A DNA stretch of 64,000 bases, from the NCBI GenBank assembly GCA_035571835.1, contig DATNBU010000029.1:248001-312000 (forward strand), written 5' to 3'. The position numbers and the translations under genes were made by a program. The notes beneath the pieces were generated by a model, which did no database searches, was not told the origin of the DNA, and saw nothing but the letters and a program-made list of their open reading frames with translations. This document shows, one piece after another, positions 28,631-36,353 of the stretch (position 1 is its first letter; every line of letters starts with the position of its first letter). Source of the stretch: Candidatus Limnocylindrales bacterium. GTDB taxonomy: Bacteria > Desulfobacterota > Binatia > UBA1149 > CAITLU01.

Positions 28631-29403
28631 TCGCGCGCATTTCGCGCATCGGCCGCAGCGCCAACGGCGTCACCGGCGAGCTCGGCAGCATCGCCGCGTT
28701 CGCCGCGCACATCCTGCGTGTCACGCTTCGCCCGCCGCTCAGGCTGCGCGAGTTCTTCGACGAGCTGTTCAAGATCGGCGTGCTGTCGATCCTGATCATC
28801 TGCATCTCGGGCGTCGCCGTCGGCATGGTGCTGAGCCTGCAGGGCTACACGACGCTGGTGCGCTTCGGCGCGGAAAACTCGCTCGGCGCGGTCGTCGGCC
28901 TGAGCCTGATCCGCGAGCTTGGTCCCGTGCTGACGGCGCTTCTCACGACCGGACGCGCCGGCTCGTCGGTCACCGCCGAGATCGGCACGATGAAGGCCAC
29001 CGAGCAGCTCGACGGCCTGCGCATGATGGCCATCGATCCGGTCGACTACGTGGTGCGGCCGAAGGCGTGGGCGATGGCCGTCTCGATGCCGCTTCTGACC
29101 GGGCTGTTCATCGTATCTGCGATCGGCGGCGGCTACTTCGTCGGCGTTCACCTGATGGGCATCGACGGCGGCACGTACATGTCGAGCATGGAAAACTCGG
29201 TCGACTTCGAAAACGACGTCGCCGGCAGCCTGCTCAAGGCCGGAGTGTTCGGCGTGCTCGTCGCGCTCATCTCGACGTATCGCGGCCACACGGCCGAACC
29301 GACGTCTTCCGGTGTGAGCTCGGCTACTACATCCACGGTCGTCATCGGATCGGTGTCGGTGCTGATTTTCGACTACATTCTGACCGCGTTATGGGGGGTC
29401 TGA
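28627..29403 (+). CDS. mlaE: Mla permease
   Basis: 258-residue MlaE/YrbE-type inner-membrane permease. The GTG at 28627 overlaps the mlaF stop (GTGA); the longer in-frame extension lies inside mlaF and is rejected. The core is typical: IRELGPVLTALLTTGRAGSSVTAEIGTMK, then EQLDGLRMMAIDP, with about five membrane segments. It forms the channel through which MlaD and MlaF move phospholipids between membranes. Confidence 0.93.
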   Translation: MIARISRIGRSANGVTGELGSIAAFAAHILRVTLRPPLRLREFFDELFKIGVLSILIICISGVAVGMVLSLQGYTTLVRFGAENSLGAVVGLSLIRELGPVLTALLTTGRAGSSVTAEIGTMKATEQLDGLRMMAIDPVDYVVRPKAWAMAVSMPLLTGLFIVSAIGGGYFVGVHLMGIDGGTYMSSMENSVDFENDVAGSLLKAGVFGVLVALISTYRGHTAEPTSSGVSSATTSTVVIGSVSVLIFDYILTALWGV

Positions 29404-29408
29404 GCAGC

Positions 29409-29906
29409 ATGAACGGTAGCAGCACCCGCGATTTCGTCACCGGCCTCTTCGTACTCGGCGGGTTCGTCGCACTGGCCTGGCTGTCGTTCTCCGTCGGAGG
29501 GCTCCAGTACAAAGGCGACGGCGGCTTTCCGGTCTACGCATTGTTCGATCAGGTGGCCGGCCTCAAGCCGAAGTCGCCGGTGGAGATCGCAGGCGTGCGC
29601 GTCGGCCAGGTGAAAAGCATCGGTCTCGACGACACGTTCCGCGCGCGCGTCGATCTCGATCTCGATTCGAGTCTGAAGCTGCCCGTCGACAGCTCCGCCG
29701 CGATCGTCACCGCGGGAATTCTCGGCGACCGCTACATCCAGCTCACGCCGGGAGCCGAGGACGAGACGCTCAAGCCCGGAGAACAGATTCCGTACACGGA
29801 AAATGCCCTGGTGCTGGAACGGCTGATCGGAAAGTTCCTCGTCAACGTCGGCGACAAATCGAAAGACGGCGCAGCCAAAGACGCCGGCAGCGGGAGCACG
29901 CCATGA
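29409..29906 (+). CDS. mlaD: Mla MCE-domain protein
   Basis: 165 residues: one N-terminal membrane helix (about 8-27) and a single MCE domain (VYALFDQVAGLKPKSPVEIAGVRVG; ITAGILGDRYIQLTPG-like end). It forms the hexameric periplasmic lipid ring on MlaFE. MNGSSTRDF at 29409 is chosen; an in-frame ATG at 29391 lies inside the mlaE end and is less likely. The stop overlaps the mlaA start by 4 bp. Confidence 0.9.
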   Translation: MNGSSTRDFVTGLFVLGGFVALAWLSFSVGGLQYKGDGGFPVYALFDQVAGLKPKSPVEIAGVRVGQVKSIGLDDTFRARVDLDLDSSLKLPVDSSAAIVTAGILGDRYIQLTPGAEDETLKPGEQIPYTENALVLERLIGKFLVNVGDKSKDGAAKDAGSGSTP

Positions 29907-30724
29907 CACATTCCGGATCGGAACGGCGGATCCGCTGCACGGCTGCGGCCGCGCTCTTTCTGCTCAGCGCGGCGCACGGGGCCATCGCCGCCGAGCATCC
30001 CGCCGCGAGCGGACCGAGTGCGAAACAGGCTGCACCGGCGACGTCGCACGAGTCTGCGCCGGCAACCGCAAATGATCCGTGGATGCGGATGAACCGCAGC
30101 ATCTTCCGATTCAACGATGCGCTCGACCGCTACGCGCTCGAGCCGGTCGCCAGAGGCTACGACTTCGTGACGCCCGATCTCGTGCAGGGCTGGGTCACGA
30201 ACTTCTTTCACAACCTCTGGTTTCCGGTCACGTTCACCAACTGCGTGCTGCAGGCCAAGCCGCACGAAGCGACGCAGACGCTCGCGCGATTCATCATCAA
30301 TACGACCGCGGGCATCGGCGGCTTCGGTGATCCGGCGACGAAACTTCACGTGCCCGCACCGGTCGAAGATTTCGGCCAGACGCTCGGCTACTGGGGAGTA
30401 AAGCCGGGACCGTTCGTGATGCTGCCGTTGTTCGGACCGTCGACTGTGCGCGACACATTCGGCCGCGCGGCCGACTCGGCCACGAGGGTGTGGCCGTTCT
30501 TCGTGAGCTGGTGGGTGTCCACCCCGGCCGGCGTCACCGAGGTCATCAACACGCGCGCGCGCTATGCCGACGACATCGAAGATCTGCGCGAGTCGTCCGT
30601 CGACTTCTACGCTTCGGTCCGCAATGCGTACCTGCAGCGGCGTGCGGCGCTGGTCGCCGATCGCGTCGGCAAGGAGAACGACCAGGCCACCGAGCAGGAT
30701 CTCTATTTTCCGGAGGAGGAGTAA
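29903..30724 (+). CDS. mlaA: MlaA/VacJ-family protein
   Basis: 273 residues of the MlaA family, the outer-membrane component that takes misplaced phospholipids from the outer leaflet. Family blocks are DPWMRMNRSIFRFNDALDRY, FIINTTAGIGGFGDPA and the LPLFGPSTVRDTFGR segment. The N-terminus is an ordinary signal peptide (AAHGAIAAEHP) without a lipobox Cys, whereas E. coli MlaA is a lipoprotein. An Ala/Ser-rich linker follows. It is embedded within the inner-membrane mla operon instead of being separate as in E. coli. Confidence 0.93.
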   Translation: MTHSGSERRIRCTAAAALFLLSAAHGAIAAEHPAASGPSAKQAAPATSHESAPATANDPWMRMNRSIFRFNDALDRYALEPVARGYDFVTPDLVQGWVTNFFHNLWFPVTFTNCVLQAKPHEATQTLARFIINTTAGIGGFGDPATKLHVPAPVEDFGQTLGYWGVKPGPFVMLPLFGPSTVRDTFGRAADSATRVWPFFVSWWVSTPAGVTEVINTRARYADDIEDLRESSVDFYASVRNAYLQRRAALVADRVGKENDQATEQDLYFPEEE

Positions 30725-30731
30725 GCCCTCG

Positions 30732-31355
30732 ATGAGAACATTCGCCCTTTCCCTCGCGTTGGTCGTCGTATGCGCCGTGTTCGGACCGGCGGCGGCCGCA
30801 ACCGAGGCCCCGGAGAAATTCGTCGCGCGCACGTCCGACGAGGTCCTCGCGATCCTTCGCGACAAGGCCCTCAACCACGATGCGAAGATCTCCCGCCTCG
30901 AGGCGATGCTCGACGAGCGCAGTGACTTCGACACCATTTCGAAGCTGGTGCTCGCGTCGCACTACCGGCAGTTCAGCGACGACCAGAAAAAGGAGTTCAT
31001 CACGCTCCTGCATCGCTACCTGACGACGACCTACGGGCGCCAGATCGACAACTACGCCAACGAGACCGTCAGTGTCACCGGAGGCCGGCCCGAAGCGCGC
31101 GGCGACTACACGGTGCAGACGAAGATCAAGCGCACTACCGGCGCCGATCTTTCGGTTGAATACCGGCTGCGCAAGGTCGGTGAAGACTGGCGGCTGATCG
31201 ACGTGATCGGAGAAGGCATCAGCCTGGTCTCCAACCTGCGCTCGCAGTTCGGCGAGATCCTGAATGACGGCGGTCCCGACAGGCTGATCAAGGTCCTGCG
31301 CGAGAAGAACGCCAGCGGCACGCCGGCCGACCTTCCACTGTCGAAAAAGAGCTGA
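30732..31355 (+). CDS. mlaC: Mla periplasmic carrier (Tol-Tol-Ttg2D family)
   Basis: 207 residues starting at MRTFALSLAL, 7 bp after the mlaA stop. The signal peptide ends at AAAATEA. The body matches MlaC: SDFDTISKLVLASHYR, then EFITLLHRYLTTTYGR and a RLIDVIGEGISLVSNLRSQF end that closes the lipid cavity. It ferries phospholipid between MlaA and MlaD. It completes a five-gene mla operon. Confidence 0.92.
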   Translation: MRTFALSLALVVVCAVFGPAAAATEAPEKFVARTSDEVLAILRDKALNHDAKISRLEAMLDERSDFDTISKLVLASHYRQFSDDQKKEFITLLHRYLTTTYGRQIDNYANETVSVTGGRPEARGDYTVQTKIKRTTGADLSVEYRLRKVGEDWRLIDVIGEGISLVSNLRSQFGEILNDGGPDRLIKVLREKNASGTPADLPLSKKS

Positions 31356-31368
31356 TCCGCCGACCGGA

Positions 31369-31416
31369 AATCGGGGACAGACACCGATTTCCGGAAATCG
31401 GTGTCTGTCCCCGATT
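31369..31416. repeat. 48-bp perfect palindrome, GGGGACAG class
   Basis: Two exact 24-bp arms beginning AATCGGGGACAGACACCGAT, with no spacer (centre TTCCGGAA). It lies 14 bp after the mlaC stop, so it could act as a terminator, but the GGGGACAG end links it to the other REP-like elements of the window. A second, imperfect structure bounded by GTTCC and GGAAC follows at about 31436-31490. Confidence 0.85.
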
Positions 31417-31571
31417 TTGTCCCGATCCCGGCCTTGTTCCTGCCTGTCGGCAGGCTGTCCGCAGGCAGTAGGCAGGCTGTTAGAAGGAACAGCCGCGGCC
31501 TTGCACCAAATCGCGGCGCGGAACAAAAGGGCCCCCTTTCCAGCCGGATAGGCGGACAGGAGACTTCGATC

Positions 31572-32396
31572 ATGGCTCACGTCTCGAATCCCACGGCGCC
31601 TGCGGCGCCGCGACCACTGGCGCCGCGCCGTTTCGGCCAGACGATGCGGACCGACAAATGGTGGGTCCAGCCGGGCAGCGTCTTCCTTCTGCTCAGTGCG
31701 TTCGTCGCGTACTCGACGTGGGCGGCTTTCCAGGGCGACCATTACCATTACGGCGGCTATCTCTCGCCGTTCTACTCGCCGGAGCTTTTCGGCGACTCGC
31801 CGCACGCGTGGTTCGGACCGAAGCCCGGGTGGTGGCCGAATGCCCTTCCGTTCTCGCCGGCGCTCCTCATCCTGTGGATGCCCGGCGGTTTCCGTTTCAC
31901 GTGCTACTACTACCGCGGCGCGTACTACAAGGCGTTCTGGGCCGATCCGGTGAGCTGCGCCGTCGGTGAGCCGCGGCATTCCTATCTCGGCGAGAACTCG
32001 TTCCCGCTGATCCTGCAGAACCTTCACCGCTACTTTCTGTTCCTCGCCGTGCCGTTCCTGTTCATCCTGCTTTCGGATGTCTGGAAGGCGCTCTGGTTCA
32101 CCGATGCATCGGGCCACACGACGTTCGGGATCGGCCTCGGGACGCTGCTGCTCGCGGCCAACGTGACCCTGCTGTCCGGCTACACGCTCGGCTGTCATGC
32201 CATGCGCCACGCGGTCGGAGGGCTGTTCGACCAGCTCTCGAAGCATCCCGTCCGCAAGGTCGCGTACGACTGCTCGAGCTGCCTCAACCGCGGACACATG
32301 CGCTGGGCATGGGCGTCACTCGTGATGGTCGCGTTCTGCGACCTGTACGTGCGCATGCTCTCGATGGGCATCTGGCACGACTGGCGGATCCTCTGA
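31572..32396 (+). CDS. sdhC: Succinate dehydrogenase membrane anchor (cytochrome b)
   Basis: 274 residues with five predicted membrane helices (about 33-52, 93-112, 149-175, 185-210, 242-268) and His residues in helices 3 and 4 (NLHRYFLF, GCHAMRH) that could bind haem. This is the one-subunit anchor style of Bacillus-type enzymes rather than the SdhC/SdhD pair. A long second loop rich in Tyr/Pro/Trp is unusual. The stop overlaps the flavoprotein start (TGATG). Confidence 0.82.
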   Translation: MAHVSNPTAPAAPRPLAPRRFGQTMRTDKWWVQPGSVFLLLSAFVAYSTWAAFQGDHYHYGGYLSPFYSPELFGDSPHAWFGPKPGWWPNALPFSPALLILWMPGGFRFTCYYYRGAYYKAFWADPVSCAVGEPRHSYLGENSFPLILQNLHRYFLFLAVPFLFILLSDVWKALWFTDASGHTTFGIGLGTLLLAANVTLLSGYTLGCHAMRHAVGGLFDQLSKHPVRKVAYDCSSCLNRGHMRWAWASLVMVAFCDLYVRMLSMGIWHDWRIL

Positions 32397-34210
32397 TGGC
32401 CGATTACGAGTCAGTAGAGCACGACGTGCTCGTGATCGGCGCCGGCGGCGCCGGCCTGCGCGCCGCCATCGGCGCGGCCGAAGCCGGCGTTCGCGTCGGC
32501 ATCGTCTGCAAGTCGCTGCTCGGCAAGGCGCACACCGTCATGGCCGAAGGCGGAGTCGCTGCCGCGCTCGGTCATGTCGACGACCGCGACAACTGGCGCG
32601 TGCATTTCGCCGACACGATGCGCGGCGGACAGTACCTGAACAACTGGCGGATGGCCGAGCTGCACGCCAAGGAAGCTCCGGACCGCGTCCGCGAGCTCGA
32701 AGCCTACGGCGCGGTGTTCGACCGCACGCCCGACGGCCGCATCCTGCAGCGCAACTTCGGCGGGCACCGCTACCCGCGCCTCGCGCACGTCGGCGACCGC
32801 ACCGGTCTCGAGATGATCCGCACGCTGCAGGATCACGCCATCCATCTTGCCGTCGACGTCCACATGGAAGTCACCGTGATCTCGCTGCTGAAGGATGCGG
32901 GAAGGATCGTCGGAGCGTTCGCCTACGATCGCGAACGCGGCAGGTTCCGGCTCTTCAAAGCGAAGGCGATCGTGCTCGCGACCGGCGGCGTCGGACGCGC
33001 GTACAGCATCACCAGCAACAGCTGGGAATACACGGCCGACGGACACGCCCTCGCCTACAACGCCGGCGCCGAGCTTCAGGACATGGAGTTCGTGCAGTTC
33101 CATCCGACCGGAATGGTCTGGCCTCCGAGCGTGCGCGGAATCCTCGTGACCGAAGGCGTGCGCGGCGAAGGCGGCGTGCTTCGCAACAGCGAAGGCCGCC
33201 GCTTCATGTTCGACGACATTCCGGAAAACTATCGCAGCCAGACGGCGGACACGCCCGAAGAGGGCTGGCGCTACACGCAGGGCGACAAGAACGCCCGCCG
33301 TCCTCCCGAGCTGCTCACGCGCGATCACGTCGCCCGCTGCATCATGCGCGAGGTTCGCGCGGGGCGCGGCTCGCCGCACGGCGGCGTGTACCTCGACATC
33401 GCGTGGATCAAGGAGAAGCTTCCCAACGCGAGCGAGGTGATCAAGAAGAAGCTCCCGAGCATGTACCACCAGTTCAAGCAGCTCGCGGACATCGACATCA
33501 CCAAGGAGCCGATGGAGGTCGGGCCGACGACGCACTACATGATGGGCGGCATCCGCGTCGACGGCGACACGCAGATGACGAGCATCCCCGGACTGTTCGC
33601 AGCCGGCGAATGCGCCGCGGGCCTGCACGGCGCCAACCGGCTCGGCGGCAACTCGCTGTCGGACCTGCTGGTGTTCGGCAAGCGCGCCGGCGACCATGCG
33701 GCGTCGTTCGCACGGGCCGAGCGTGCCGGTGCCGTCGATGCTGCGGCCGTCGACCAGGTCGCGCGCGAGTCGCTGATGGCCTTCGAACGCGGCGCCGGCG
33801 GCGAAGGGCCGTACCACGTCCAGCACGACCTGCAGTCCATGATGCAGGACCTCGTCGGCATCGTCCGGCGCGAAGACGAAATGCAGCGCGCCCTCGAAGC
33901 GCTCGGCGGGCTCAGCCAGCGTGCCGAAAAAGTCGGCGTCGGCGGCAACCGGGAGTACAATCCGGGCTGGCATACGGCGATGGACCTCGGCAACCTCATT
34001 GCGATCTCCGAAGCGATCACGCGCTCGGCGCTCGAGCGCAAGGAGAGCCGCGGCGGACACTTCCGCGACGACTTCCCCGACAAGGATCCGGCGTTCGCAA
34101 AGTTCAACCTCGTCGTGCGCAAGCGCGACGACGGCGGCATGGCGATCGTGCGGCAACCGATCGCTGCGCTTCCTGCCGAGCTTGCGCAGGTCATCGAGGA
34201 GCAGAAGTAA
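32396..34210 (+). CDS. sdhA: Succinate dehydrogenase/fumarate reductase flavoprotein
   Basis: 604 residues. The FAD-binding GAGGAGLRAAIGA is near residue 16. The covalent-flavin His is in KAHTVMAEGG. Active-site blocks include FHPTG and the late GANRLGGNSLSDLLVFGKRAGD. It oxidises succinate to fumarate and passes electrons to the Fe-S subunit. ATG at 32396 overlaps the anchor's stop; the longer frame upstream is an extension into sdhC. Confidence 0.95.
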   Translation: MADYESVEHDVLVIGAGGAGLRAAIGAAEAGVRVGIVCKSLLGKAHTVMAEGGVAAALGHVDDRDNWRVHFADTMRGGQYLNNWRMAELHAKEAPDRVRELEAYGAVFDRTPDGRILQRNFGGHRYPRLAHVGDRTGLEMIRTLQDHAIHLAVDVHMEVTVISLLKDAGRIVGAFAYDRERGRFRLFKAKAIVLATGGVGRAYSITSNSWEYTADGHALAYNAGAELQDMEFVQFHPTGMVWPPSVRGILVTEGVRGEGGVLRNSEGRRFMFDDIPENYRSQTADTPEEGWRYTQGDKNARRPPELLTRDHVARCIMREVRAGRGSPHGGVYLDIAWIKEKLPNASEVIKKKLPSMYHQFKQLADIDITKEPMEVGPTTHYMMGGIRVDGDTQMTSIPGLFAAGECAAGLHGANRLGGNSLSDLLVFGKRAGDHAASFARAERAGAVDAAAVDQVARESLMAFERGAGGEGPYHVQHDLQSMMQDLVGIVRREDEMQRALEALGGLSQRAEKVGVGGNREYNPGWHTAMDLGNLIAISEAITRSALERKESRGGHFRDDFPDKDPAFAKFNLVVRKRDDGGMAIVRQPIAALPAELAQVIEEQK

Positions 34211-34962
34211 TGGCAACGGCGACGTTCCGGATCTGGCGCGGCGAGAACAACGAAGGCCGCTTCGAGGATTACACCGCCGAAGTTTCCGAAGGCATGGTCG
34301 TGCTCGACGCCGTCCACGAGATCCAGGCGGACAAGGCCAACGACCTCGCGTGCCGGTGGAACTGCAAGGCCGGCAAATGCGGCTCGTGCTCGGCGGAGAT
34401 CAACGGCAAGCCGCGGCTGATGTGCATGACGCGCCTGTCGGACCTCGACCTGGAAAAGCCGGTCACGGTCGAGCCGATGCGGGCTTTCCCGCACATCCGC
34501 GATCTCGTCACCGACGTGTCGTGGAACTACCGGGTCAAGAAGCGCATCGCGAGGTTCACGCCGCGTCCGCCGGACGCGCCCGACGGAACCTGGCGCATGC
34601 AGCAGAGCGACATCGACCGCGTGCAGGAATTCCGCAAGTGCATCGAGTGCTTCCTGTGCCAGGACGTCTGCCACGTGCTGCGCGATCACCAGAAGCACGA
34701 CGAGTTCATCGGCCCGCGTTTCCTCGTCTACGTGGCCGCGCTCGAGATGCATCCGCTCGACACCGCCAACCGCACCAACGAGCTGCGCGAAGCCTACGGC
34801 ATCGGCTACTGCAACATCACCAAATGCTGCACCACGGTGTGCCCGGAGAACATCACGATCACCGACAACGCGATCATCCCGCTCAAGGAACGCGTGATCG
34901 ACCGCTACTACGATCCGATCCGCTACCTGATCCGGAGGCTGCGCGGAGACACCAGTGCCTGA
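34210..34962 (+). CDS. sdhB: Succinate dehydrogenase iron-sulfur subunit
   Basis: 250 residues. The [2Fe-2S] plant-ferredoxin motif CKAGKCGSCS, plus a later Cys in RLMCM, lies in the N-terminal half. The C-terminal half has CIECFLCQDVCH and CNITKCCTTVCP for the other two clusters. It links SdhA to the quinone site in SdhC. TAATG overlap with sdhA shows tight coupling. Confidence 0.95.
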   Translation: MATATFRIWRGENNEGRFEDYTAEVSEGMVVLDAVHEIQADKANDLACRWNCKAGKCGSCSAEINGKPRLMCMTRLSDLDLEKPVTVEPMRAFPHIRDLVTDVSWNYRVKKRIARFTPRPPDAPDGTWRMQQSDIDRVQEFRKCIECFLCQDVCHVLRDHQKHDEFIGPRFLVYVAALEMHPLDTANRTNELREAYGIGYCNITKCCTTVCPENITITDNAIIPLKERVIDRYYDPIRYLIRRLRGDTSA

Positions 34963-35455
34963 GCTCAAGAGGCTGACGGCTGCGGGGATTCCCGCCGCGC
35001 TCGAGAAGGCCGAGCAGTACCGGCTTCTCAATCAGCCGTGGGCTGCGCAAAGCATCTGCCTCGACATCCTTGCCGTGGAGCCCGCGCACCAGCACGCGCT
35101 TCGCACCCTGCTGCTTGCCTGCACCGACCGCTTCGTGACCGACAACGGTGCGCTGACGCGCGCGCGCGACACCGTCGCGAAACTCACGTCGGCGTACGAG
35201 CGCGCGTACTACAGCGGCATCATCTTCGAGCGGCTCGCCAAGGCGCAGCTCGACCTTCGCGTGCCCGGCGCCGGTCACATGGCGTGGGACGAGCTGCACG
35301 AAGCGATGGCGTGCTACGAAAAAGCCGAGTCGATGCGCCCCGTCGGCGACGACGACGCGATCCTGCGCTGGAACACCTGCGCGCGGCTCCTCAACGAAAC
35401 CCCGAACATCGGCCCCCGCCCCGAGCGCGACCACGAACCCGTCACCGGAGAATAA
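34955..35455 (+). CDS. TPR-like hypothetical protein
   Basis: 166 residues, GTG start overlapping the sdhB end by 8 bp. All-helical with a tetratricopeptide-like pattern (AAQSICLDILAVEPAHQHALRT; EAMACYEKAESMRPV). There is no signal peptide. Its place as the fourth gene of the sdh operon suggests an assembly or regulatory partner of the dehydrogenase, but this is inference. The stop codon is followed directly by a GGGGACAGGTAC repeat. Confidence 0.68.
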   Translation: MPELKRLTAAGIPAALEKAEQYRLLNQPWAAQSICLDILAVEPAHQHALRTLLLACTDRFVTDNGALTRARDTVAKLTSAYERAYYSGIIFERLAKAQLDLRVPGAGHMAWDELHEAMACYEKAESMRPVGDDDAILRWNTCARLLNETPNIGPRPERDHEPVTGE

Positions 35456-35499
35456 AATGGGGACAGGTACATTTTTAAAAAGCCTGTGAAAACAGGCCT
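35454..35499. repeat. REP-like GGGGACAGGTAC element
   Basis: AATGGGGACAGGTACATTTTT is followed by a small hairpin. It is the inverted counterpart of the element at 36313-36353; the two flank the SDR gene between them. Its left edge coincides with the stop codon of the TPR-like gene. Confidence 0.7.
35477..35498 (-). terminator. Intrinsic terminator of the SDR gene
   Basis: Read on the minus strand, GCCTGT and ACAGGC form a 6-bp stem closing a TTTC loop, followed immediately by five to six T residues. It lies 7 bp beyond the SDR stop codon. It is the clearest rho-independent terminator of the window and is built into the REP-like element. Confidence 0.7.
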
Positions 35500-35504
35500 C
35501 CTTC

Positions 35505-36266
35505 TCAGCCGACCATCGTCAGCCCGCCCGAAACCGACAGCACCTGCCCCGTCACGTAGCGGGAATCCTCCGACAGAAAGAACGCGATCGCGCCCGAGAT
35601 GTCTTCCGGATGCGCGATGCGGCCGAGCGGAATCGAGCGCGTCATCGCTTCGATGATGCGGTCGCCGCTCGGACGGTTGCGCACCGAATCGAGAAGATTC
35701 GTGTCGGTCGGACCCGGGCACACCGCGTTGACGAGGATGCCGTTGCGCGCCGACTCGCGCGCGAGCGTCTTGACGAAGCCGAGCAGGCCGGCCTTCGCGG
35801 CGGCGTAGACGGCCTCGCCGGTCGACCCGACTCGCGCCGCATCCGAGCTGATGCACACCACGCGGCCCGAGCCGAGCGACACCATCGCCGGCAGCAGCGC
35901 GTGCGTGACGTTGAGCGTACCGACGAGGTTCACGTCGAGGATGACCCGCCAGTCGGCCGGATCGCTGTCCTTGAACAGCGACAGCCGATCGATGCCGGCG
36001 TTATTGACGAGGCCCCACGGAGCGCCGATCTCGCCGGCGGTGCGGTCGCGGGCCGCGTCGACCGATTCGCGGCTGCTCACGTCGCAGCCGACGGCGATCG
36101 CACGTCCACCGCCATCGCGAATCTCGGCCGCCGCCGATTCGGCGCCGCCGAGATCGAGATCCCAGACCGCGACCGCAAATCCGTCGTGCGCAAGACGAAG
36201 GGCCGTGGCGCGGCCGATGCCCGCGCCGCCTCCGGTGACGACCACACTTCGGTTCGTAGCGTTCAC
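35505..36266 (-). CDS. Short-chain dehydrogenase/reductase
   Basis: 253-residue classical SDR: TGGGAGIGRA near residue 11, a DLDL acidic end of the second strand favouring NAD, NNAGIDRLSL near 87, and catalytic YAAAKAG with Ser in ISSDAA. The C-terminal GQVLSVSGGLTMVG is typical of ketoacyl/hydroxyacyl-CoA-type enzymes. It probably works with the adjacent acyl-CoA dehydrogenase on a CoA-thioester, but is separated from it by a repeat element. Start GTG. Confidence 0.88.
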   Translation of the reverse strand: MNATNRSVVVTGGGAGIGRATALRLAHDGFAVAVWDLDLGGAESAAAEIRDGGGRAIAVGCDVSSRESVDAARDRTAGEIGAPWGLVNNAGIDRLSLFKDSDPADWRVILDVNLVGTLNVTHALLPAMVSLGSGRVVCISSDAARVGSTGEAVYAAAKAGLLGFVKTLARESARNGILVNAVCPGPTDTNLLDSVRNRPSGDRIIEAMTRSIPLGRIAHPEDISGAIAFFLSEDSRYVTGQVLSVSGGLTMVG

Positions 36267-36312
36267 TGTGCTTTCTCCAGAGCCGTCACGTCGTTCCTCC
36301 AGTTCGTCGCTC

Positions 36313-36353
36313 GAAAACGTTGAGGAAAATTAAATGTACCTGTCCCCATTTTT
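36313..36353. repeat. REP-like element forming a gene's 3' end
   Basis: AAAACGTTGAGGAAAATTAA then ATGTACCTGTCCCCATTTTT; about 38 bases are shared with 22354-22392. On the minus strand it supplies the last seven sense codons (KNGDRYI) and the stop of the acyl-CoA dehydrogenase. Confidence 0.75.
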
